Assembly (NCBI RefSeq): GCF_004570575.1 | Contig: NZ_SPPD01000010.1 | Coordinates: 1-64,000 of the forward strand | Source: Streptococcus cuniculi | GTDB lineage: Bacteria > Bacillota > Bacilli > Lactobacillales > Streptococcaceae | DNA: 64,000 bases | Direction: 5' to 3' | Part shown: one piece after another, positions 58,135 through 64,000 of the stretch | Layout: each line of letters opens with the position of its first letter | Position numbering within the stretch: position 1 is the first letter of the stretch | Program-made: the position numbers and the translations under genes | The notes under the pieces: generated by a model | The model's database searches: none | The model's input: only the letters and a program-made list of their open reading frames with translations | What the model was told of the DNA's origin: nothing

Positions 58135-59106
58135 ATGGGATTTAAACAGTTTTTTGCAGGCTCAGTAGCCGTTCTTTCAACAGTAGCACTCGTTGCTTGT
58201 GGCACAGGCGGCAAATCTGCATCGACAAATGCGGAAGATGTAAAAGTAGGCATTATCCAATACGCAGAGCATGATGCCCTCTCATCTGCTCGCAAAGGGT
58301 TCCTTGAAGCGCTTGACAAGGCAGGCTACACGGAAGGAAAAAATCTGACTGTGGATTACCAAAATGCTCAGGGAGATCAGGCGAATTTACAGACAATGGT
58401 GGAGCAATTAGCTGGGAAAAATGATCTCAACTTTGCCATTGCGACACCTGCTGCACAGGCTTTGTTGAGCGCTGACAGTGAGACCCCGTCCCTCTTTACA
58501 GCCGTAACCGATCCTGTTGCAGCAGGCTTGGTGGATTCTTTGGACAAACCGGGCGGAAATATGACAGGAACAACAGATGCGACAGATGTTGCCGGTCAGA
58601 TTGAGATGTTGATTAAGGTTGTACCAACGGCTAAGACCTTCGGAATTTTCTACAATTCAAGCGAAGTCAATTCAGAAGTACAGGCCAAGGAAGCGAAGAA
58701 GTTGCTAGAAGAAAAAGGTCTAAAGGTTATTGTAAAAACGGTTACCTCTACTAATGATGTGCAACAAGCGATTACATCATTGGCAGGACAGGTAGATGCG
58801 ATCTACCTTCCATTAGACAATACAGTTGCGTCAACGGCTTCTACTATTGGAGATATCCTATTGAAAGCCAAATTACCAGCAATGGGAAGCGATGAAGCTG
58901 TCTTAGAAGCAACTCTCTTTACATACGGGGTAGATTTCCACGCAATCGGTGTGCAGGCTGGTGAGTTAGCGGTAAGTATCCTAAAAGGTGAAAAGCCAGC
59001 AGATGTAGCAGTAAAGACACCTGAAAAAGGAGCCATTGCAGTCAATGAAGAAATGGCCAAAGCGATTGGAATTGATCCAGAAATGATTAAAGAACTAGGA
59101 AAATAA
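58135..59106 (+). CDS. ABC transporter substrate-binding lipoprotein, copy 1 (TrpX/ABC_sub_bind family)
   Basis: 323 residues. Lipoprotein signal with lipobox VALVAC-G (Cys at about residue 22). Two-lobed ABC_sub_bind fold: VGIIQYAEHDALSSARKGF, ATPAAQALL, and FTAVTDPVAAGLV are hallmark segments. Anchored outside the membrane, binds an aromatic amino acid by family and by the leader peptide upstream (inferred). SD AAAGGAG before ATG. A paralogue with roughly half the residues identical follows at once. Confidence 0.9.
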   Translation: MGFKQFFAGSVAVLSTVALVACGTGGKSASTNAEDVKVGIIQYAEHDALSSARKGFLEALDKAGYTEGKNLTVDYQNAQGDQANLQTMVEQLAGKNDLNFAIATPAAQALLSADSETPSLFTAVTDPVAAGLVDSLDKPGGNMTGTTDATDVAGQIEMLIKVVPTAKTFGIFYNSSEVNSEVQAKEAKKLLEEKGLKVIVKTVTSTNDVQQAITSLAGQVDAIYLPLDNTVASTASTIGDILLKAKLPAMGSDEAVLEATLFTYGVDFHAIGVQAGELAVSILKGEKPADVAVKTPEKGAIAVNEEMAKAIGIDPEMIKELGK

Positions 59107-59127
59107 ATACTATGGGAGAAAAAATCT

Positions 59128-60102
59128 ATGAATAAAATCGGAAAATATTTGCTAAACACGTCTATCCTTGGTCTTAGTGCCCTTGCTCTTGTAGCTTGTT
59201 CGTCCTCGGATAATCAGAAGACCAATAGCGATACGGTAAAAGTCGGTATTTTACAGTATATGGAGCACGATTCTCTATCAGCTGCCCGTAAAGGATTTGA
59301 GGCTGAATTGGCAGAAAATGGCTACAAGGCAGGTGAAAAAATCACCCTTGACTACCAAAATGCGCAAGGCGATCAAGCCAATCTTCAAACGATTTCCGAG
59401 CAACTGGTCGGAAACAATGATGTGATTCTAGCCATTGCCACACCTGCAGCCCAAAGTTTGGCGAATATTTCTACCGATACCCCCGTTCTTTTTACAGCTG
59501 TAACGGACCCGATCTCTGCTGACCTGGTTCGTTCTATAAAGGAGCCTGGAGGTATGTTAACAGGAACGAGTGATCAGGCACCGATTGATAAGCAGATTGA
59601 ACTGCTAGGTCAAGCTGTGCCAAAGGCGAAAACAGTTGGCATCTTGTATACCACGAGCGAGCGTAATTCAGAAGTGCAGGTTGAAGAAGCCAAGCCCTTG
59701 CTGGAAAAAGCAGGCTATAAGGTCATGACAAAGGGGATTTCCAATACCAATGAAGTCCAAGATGCAGTGACTAGTTTGATGAAATCGGTTGACGCAGTCT
59801 TTGTTCCAACAGATAATACGGTTGCCTCCACCATGACCATGATTGGCGAATTATCTCTTCAATACAAGGTACCTGTTATTGGCGGTTCGACAGATATGGT
59901 GGATGATGGTGGCTTGTTGACCTATGGAACCAATTATGAAGCCCTAGGTCGTCAGACAGCTAAGATAGCCATTCGGATCATGGAGGGAGCTGACCCTGCC
60001 AAGACAGCAGTTGAATATCCAGAAAGTGTGGATCTGCATGTGAACGAGACAATGGCTAAAAAACTAGGCATTGATACTTCAAGTCTATCCGTATCAAAGT
60101 AA
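59128..60102 (+). CDS. ABC transporter substrate-binding lipoprotein, copy 2
   Basis: 324 residues, lipobox ALVAC-S, same fold as copy 1, with matching blocks (VKVGILQYMEHDSLSAARKG, LDYQNAQGDQANLQT, FTAVTDP). A tandem duplication that has diverged, so the pair may bind different aromatic residues. It lies 21 bases after copy 1 and is followed by the permease. Confidence 0.9.
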   Translation: MNKIGKYLLNTSILGLSALALVACSSSDNQKTNSDTVKVGILQYMEHDSLSAARKGFEAELAENGYKAGEKITLDYQNAQGDQANLQTISEQLVGNNDVILAIATPAAQSLANISTDTPVLFTAVTDPISADLVRSIKEPGGMLTGTSDQAPIDKQIELLGQAVPKAKTVGILYTTSERNSEVQVEEAKPLLEKAGYKVMTKGISNTNEVQDAVTSLMKSVDAVFVPTDNTVASTMTMIGELSLQYKVPVIGGSTDMVDDGGLLTYGTNYEALGRQTAKIAIRIMEGADPAKTAVEYPESVDLHVNETMAKKLGIDTSSLSVSK

Positions 60103-60157
60103 ATCATCAAGTGAGGGAGTAGAAACAACAAGCTAGTCCCTATCAAAGGAGAATATC

Positions 60158-61054
60158 GTGGATCTTATATTATCAAGTATATCGCAGGGCCTATTGTGGT
60201 CTATCATGGCGATTGGAGTTTATTTAACATTTCGTATTTTAGACATTGCTGATTTGACAGCAGAAGGTGCCTATCCTATGGGAGCAGCAGTTTGTGCCAC
60301 AGGGATTGTGAATGGGATGAACCCTCTACTTGCCACCCTACTTGCTTTCGTGGGAGGGATGCTTGCTGGTCTTATTTCAGGCTTGCTGCATACCAAGATG
60401 AAAATTCCAGCGCTCTTAACAGGGATTGTGACCTTGACAGGGCTCTATTCGATTAACTTAAAAATCCTCGGCAAGGCTAATGTCGCGCTTTTACGCCAAC
60501 AGACCTTGGTGACCCAATTGCAAAAGCTGGGCTTGACTAAGACCTATGCGGTTTTGGTAATCGGTGCGGTATTTGTCGCGGTAGTGATTGTCTTATTGAC
60601 CTTATTGTTAAATACACAGGTTGGTCTGGCTCTTCGTTCAACAGGAGATAATATTCCGATGAGTGAGGCGAATGGTATCAATGTTGATAAGATGAAAATC
60701 TATGGCTACATGCTATCCAATGGTTTGATTGCGCTCTGTGGAGCTCTCTTGACGCAAAACAATGGTTATGCTGACTTGAACTCTGGAACAGGAACCATCG
60801 TTATCGGTCTAGCCTCTGTCATCATTGCAGAAGTCATCTTGCGTAACCTACGAATCGGCTGGCGTTTGGCTTCTATCGTGCTAGGTTCGGTCGTCTATCG
60901 CTTGATTATCCTAGCGATTCTTGAAATTCCGGGCATGGATGCCGATCTGGTGAAATTGTTCTCTGCGACTCTGCTTGCGGTGGTGCTCTTTGTACCAGAA
61001 TTGCAGAAAAAATTGCAGATTCGCAAGCCCAATCTATCAAAAACATCAGCTTAG
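60158..61054 (+). CDS. ABC transporter permease (TrpY type)
   Basis: 298 residues with eight or so hydrophobic segments, branched-chain-like permease fold (GVYLTFRILDIADLTAEGAY near the N-terminus is typical of this family). GTG start with SD AAAGGAG. Forms the channel for the two binding proteins upstream. Confidence 0.9.
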   Translation: MDLILSSISQGLLWSIMAIGVYLTFRILDIADLTAEGAYPMGAAVCATGIVNGMNPLLATLLAFVGGMLAGLISGLLHTKMKIPALLTGIVTLTGLYSINLKILGKANVALLRQQTLVTQLQKLGLTKTYAVLVIGAVFVAVVIVLLTLLLNTQVGLALRSTGDNIPMSEANGINVDKMKIYGYMLSNGLIALCGALLTQNNGYADLNSGTGTIVIGLASVIIAEVILRNLRIGWRLASIVLGSVVYRLIILAILEIPGMDADLVKLFSATLLAVVLFVPELQKKLQIRKPNLSKTSA

Positions 61055-61066
61055 GGGGATTAGAAC

Positions 61067-61867
61067 ATGACAATAATTTTATCCATCCAAGATATTCATA
61101 AGACCTTTGAAGCAGGGACAATCAATGAAAATCATGTCTTGCGGGGAATGAATTTGGATGTACAAGAAGGGGATTTCATCTCGATTATTGGAGGAAACGG
61201 TGCTGGGAAGTCTACCTTGATGAACAGTCTAGCGGGTGCCTTAACAGTTGATGCAGGCGATATTTTGCTAGAAGGAAAGTCGATTAAGAACATCCCAGCA
61301 GCCAAACGGGCGCGTGAAATCAGTCGTGTTTTCCAAGATCCTAAAATGGGAACAGCTTCCCGCCTCACCATTGAAGAGAACATGGCGATAGCCTATCGCC
61401 GTGGTCTTTCCCGCGGTCTGAGCTGGGGAGTAAAGGACAGCGAGCGCAAGGTGTTTAAAGAAGCACTGAAGAAACTGGATCTAGGACTTGAAAATCGAAT
61501 GAAAGTAGATACGCAGTTCCTATCAGGTGGCCAACGTCAGGCTCTGACCCTCTTAATGGCTTCTCTGGTGAAACCAAAGGTCTTGCTCCTAGATGAGCAT
61601 ACGGCTGCCCTTGATCCAAAGACCAGTGATATGGTGATGAAGTTGACCAAGAAAATCGTCGAGAAAGACAAGTTAACCGCCTTGATGATTACCCACAATA
61701 TGGAAAATGCGATTGAATATGGCAATCGTCTGGTCATGCTTCACCAAGGTCGCATCGTCGTAGATGTCCGCGGAGAAGAAAAAGCCAACTTGACCGTTCA
61801 ACACCTCATGGACCTGTTCCACAAAAACAGCGGTCAAACCCTGACAGACGATGAAATGATGCTCTAG
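61067..61867 (+). CDS. ABC transporter ATP-binding protein (TrpZ type)
   Basis: 266 residues. Walker A GGNGAGKST, Q-loop VFQDPKMGT, signature LSGGQRQAL, Walker B VLLLDEHTAALDP, H-loop ITHNME. Last gene of the attenuator-controlled operon; a strong terminator follows. Confidence 0.94.
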   Translation: MTIILSIQDIHKTFEAGTINENHVLRGMNLDVQEGDFISIIGGNGAGKSTLMNSLAGALTVDAGDILLEGKSIKNIPAAKRAREISRVFQDPKMGTASRLTIEENMAIAYRRGLSRGLSWGVKDSERKVFKEALKKLDLGLENRMKVDTQFLSGGQRQALTLLMASLVKPKVLLLDEHTAALDPKTSDMVMKLTKKIVEKDKLTALMITHNMENAIEYGNRLVMLHQGRIVVDVRGEEKANLTVQHLMDLFHKNSGQTLTDDEMML

Positions 61868-61880
61868 TCTAGCATTGATA

Positions 61881-61911
61881 CACAAAAAGCCCATGGATTG
61901 GGCTTTTTGTG
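61881..61911 (+). terminator. Terminator of the ABC transporter operon
   Basis: CACAAAAAGCCCA (61881-61893) pairs with TTGGGCTTTTTGTG (one G-U), loop TGGA: symmetrical, bidirectional. Confidence 0.85.
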
Positions 61912-61993
61912 TAGGATTTTAGGTGCTCTCGTTTTTCTGTTTTTGAGCATCTCTCCAAGCGTCATTTGTCTGATTTGCCGTCCACCAATTTGT

Positions 61994-62072
61994 CGGTACT
62001 AACGAAGGCTAGAACAGCTGCCTATCCACTAAAGGGATTCTCATCTGTAACTCGCTAAAGCGAGAACAGCTA
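61994..62072. repeat. Two 31-bp palindromes, the first degenerate
   Basis: A half-decayed copy ends at 62020 (AGAACAGCTG); an intact one lies at 62042-62072. Separated by CCTATCCACTAAAGGG, as in the pair at 57184-57266. Confidence 0.6.
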
Positions 62073-62083
62073 CCTATCGTTTT

Positions 62084-63069
62084 CTATAGTAAAACGATAT
62101 TTTTTCTAAAACTATTTTCGGTTTCCATTCGAAGATGAGCAAGTCCTACCTCGCTTAGGTTGTAGATTTTTTCAGGTTTAACCACCACCTTATAACGTTC
62201 TATATAGTCAAATAAGGCTTGGAGGCTTTCTTGAGAGATTCGACCTGAATAGGCTGTTGTCAAATACCGATTGCCTTGTAAAGCCATAATCGGATCAAAG
62301 TTTTCCAAAAACCACTGACCGCCAAGCTGTCCTGCACTGCAAACAATACCGAAGTCTTTGGTATGTTCAAGGCTATTGGCAATCGTCTTTGGACCAATCA
62401 ATTCTAAAACCTTGTCATAGGATTCGTCCGTTTGAAGTAGATTTTCTTGATCTAAGATAATTTGATCAAATCCAATCTGTGTTAACTGGGCTTTCTTATT
62501 TTTGTGACGACTAGTTCCTGTAAGGTTTATATCTGGAATTGAGCCTTCAAAAATTGCGCAAAGGCAACACCTACTCCACTAGTTGCTCCGCGAACTAAGA
62601 CGGCGTCAGTCGGTTGAATACGTAAACTCACCAGCGCTAAATATGCTGTATAATAGGTTTCTGGTATGGTTGCAAGAGTTGTCCAATCCAGTTTGGTCTT
62701 GATTGGATATATTTGAGTATTAGGCAGAAGAACGAACTCTGCATAGGAGCCATCAAAATCTCTTCCCATTTCGCCCATGAGTGAAACAACTTTAGTTCCG
62801 ATATGGAGGCGAACAGGGTCAGTGGACTCCTCAATGATACCCACACATTCAATACCTAAAATTCTTGGAAAATGGACATTCGGAGACAGTCCCTGCCTAG
62901 TAAAGATTTCAGATCGATTGATTCCAAAACCTTTAATCTTGATGAGAGACCAACCGGGCTTCACCTTGGGTTTTGGAACAGTCTTGTTCTGAAGCACGGA
63001 GTGATCTCCTGGTTTTTCGACCACAATTGCTTGCATTTCTTCTGATTTTGATACAATCATGCTTGTCAT
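62084..63069 (-). pseudogene. MDR-family (quinone oxidoreductase-like) dehydrogenase, frameshifted
   Basis: Both parts of a zinc-free medium-chain dehydrogenase are present on the minus strand but in different frames. The N-terminal part (63069 to 62527) has the GroES-like domain and the NAD(P) loop RGATSGVGVAFAQFLK; it ends early after KAQFQI. The rest (DINLTGTSRHKNKKAQ onward to NSFRKNIVLL at 62084) continues in another phase. Restoring one C in the CC at plus-strand 62535-62536 joins them. Start 63069 chosen because AAGGAG lies just upstream. Confidence 0.82.
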
Positions 63070-63397
63070 GCAAATCTCCTTACTAAAATGAGAATACATC
63101 AAGAAAAAGTCTTTGCCTGATGATGATTGACATTTTATCACTTGTTTCAACTTTAATCAAATCTTTTTACTATAATCATTTAATTTTAAAATAGCATTTT
63201 AAAATAGTAAGTACCTTTATGACAGGTAGCTGTAACGAACTAAAGTTAGAACAGCTGCCTATCTTTTTTCCGAACGTTCTAACGTCCTCGTATTTTGTGG
63301 AACTTCGTGGAAGGTCACTTCCTCCTATACCACTACCACATGAGGATGAGTACTAATAAAAAATTTACTAAATTACTATAGTGTTATGTATTCAGTT
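63070..63397. other. Gap between the broken dehydrogenase and the LysR gene, with one 31-bp palindrome
   Basis: The palindrome is at 63227-63257, followed by CCTATCTTTTTTCCG, a short version of the usual tail. The rest is AT-rich and shows no gene. Confidence 0.5.
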
Positions 63398-64000
63398 TCA
63401 GATAATCTCTCCAAGTTCCATTGAAGACGTGGTGATGAAGTCGATGAAGTTTTTCAGGTCATTTGAGAGTGATTTATCCTTGCGATAGGCGGCGTAGTAG
63501 ATGCGGGCATCTTTGAGCTCATCGATTTCAATCACTTCAATGTCCTCAATGCTGCTTAGGAAATCAAATTTAGGAATAATGGCTAGACCAAACCCTTGGG
63601 CAACAAGGCCTGCCACAGTTTCGTCTTCGCTGACTTCAAAGGCGATTTGCGGTTTTTCTGTAAATGGCTGATAGAGTTGTTCAATGACAGGGCGGACACC
63701 ACTGCGTTTTGAAAACCAGACTTGAGGAAAAATGAGGGTATCCTCTACTGTCACGGTTTCTTGTGTAGAGAGAGGGTGTTGTTTGGGAACAATCAGGACT
63801 AAATCCTGAGAGAAGATAGGAATATAGGAAATGGTTGGATAGTCATCTAGTTTGGAGCAAAAGGCAAGATCGTATTTATCTTGGATTAAGCCTTCAATCA
63901 TATCGTGCGACATGCCGCTATCATTATGAAAATCAAAGATTGCATCGGTTTCGGGATAGGCTTCAATGAACTTTCGTACGAGTTGCGGGACAGCTTTTCG
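63398..64000 (-). CDS. LysR-family transcriptional regulator, C-terminal part (runs off the window)
   Basis: 200 residues of the effector-binding domain of a LysR-type regulator; the DNA-binding helix-turn-helix lies beyond the right edge. Visible: KFIEAYPETDAIFDFHNDSG just inside the edge, LIQDKYDLAFCS, SQDLVLIVPKQHPLS and AGLVAQGFGLAIIPK. The frame is open to 64000, so an internal start at 63913 is not real. It may regulate the neighbouring, now broken, dehydrogenase (inference). Confidence 0.9.
   Translation of the reverse strand, partial: RKAVPQLVRKFIEAYPETDAIFDFHNDSGMSHDMIEGLIQDKYDLAFCSKLDDYPTISYIPIFSQDLVLIVPKQHPLSTQETVTVEDTLIFPQVWFSKRSGVRPVIEQLYQPFTEKPQIAFEVSEDETVAGLVAQGFGLAIIPKFDFLSSIEDIEVIEIDELKDARIYYAAYRKDKSLSNDLKNFIDFITTSSMELGEII

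Noticed and set aside
62084-62401. Separate 105-residue gene on the minus strand
   Set aside because: It is the C-terminal part of the frameshifted dehydrogenase, beginning at an internal TTG.

Overview
The window is an ordinary low-GC Gram-positive chromosome and clearly a Streptococcus. The evidence is the pheS / acetyltransferase / pheT order, the miaA-hflX-rnz and apt-metA-dnaD-trmK-nif3 neighbourhoods, a complete dTDP-rhamnose plus rgp rhamnan cluster, the ebsA / ferredoxin / LysM-protein / cmk / infC-rpmI-rplT block, a BOX-type repeat, and strong -10 (often TGnTATAAT) promoters. The species cannot be fixed from the sequence alone. No rRNA, tRNA, CRISPR array, prophage or transposase gene was seen.

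Layout. 1-4.9 kb: T-box-controlled phenylalanyl-tRNA synthetase operon and a cytidine-deaminase-like gene. 4.9-6.1 kb: intergenic tract with two small inverted-repeat elements around one hypothetical gene. 6.1-7.6 kb: VTC-type polyphosphate polymerase and DUF4956 membrane protein, preceded by five direct repeats with an 11-bp period. 7.8-9.2 kb: a G5-domain wall-anchored protein split by an in-frame TGA. 9.4-11.9 kb: two-component system beside a permease remnant. 12.2-14.7 kb: MetE-like enzyme and MFS transporter. 14.9-19.6 kb: DUF3042 protein, then miaA-hflX-hypothetical-rnz-SDR. 20.2-28.8 kb: cardiolipin synthase, recJ, apt, metA, dnaD, trmK, nif3.

28.9-46.1 kb is the cell-wall polysaccharide locus. 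rfbA, rfbC, rfbB and rfbD make dTDP-L-rhamnose. RgpA, RgpB and RgpF, with a large GT4 enzyme, build the rhamnan. RgpC/RgpD export it. A GtrB-like glycosyltransferase and a multi-spanning GT-C-like protein lie between rfbB and rfbD and probably supply and attach a side chain. An LTA-synthase-fold phosphoglycerol transferase candidate follows rgpF. The last gene, a secreted DUF5648-repeat protein, is again broken by an in-frame TGA.

46.4-49.8 kb holds the ebsA / fer / LysM / cmk / infC block with an L20-type leader; 49.9-52.1 kb is ltaS on the minus strand. 52.6-57.1 kb is rlmI-aroD-aroC-tyrA-ylbF, aromatic amino-acid biosynthesis. 57.5-61.9 kb is an ABC transporter with two tandem binding proteins behind a long leader. 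That leader encodes a 20-residue peptide ending in Tyr/Phe codons, followed by mutually exclusive hairpins and a terminator, which is ribosome-mediated attenuation by aromatic amino acids. The window closes with a frameshifted zinc-less MDR oxidoreductase and a partial LysR regulator.

The most interesting non-coding signals are: the aromatic attenuator; a family of at least ten 31-bp palindromes scattered through the gene-poor gaps; a hairpin placed exactly between the Shine-Dalgarno sequence and start codon of the GT-C gene; a leaderless promoter for rlmI; and two near-identical 105-bp RUP-like elements, one lying between the aromatic attenuator and its first gene.
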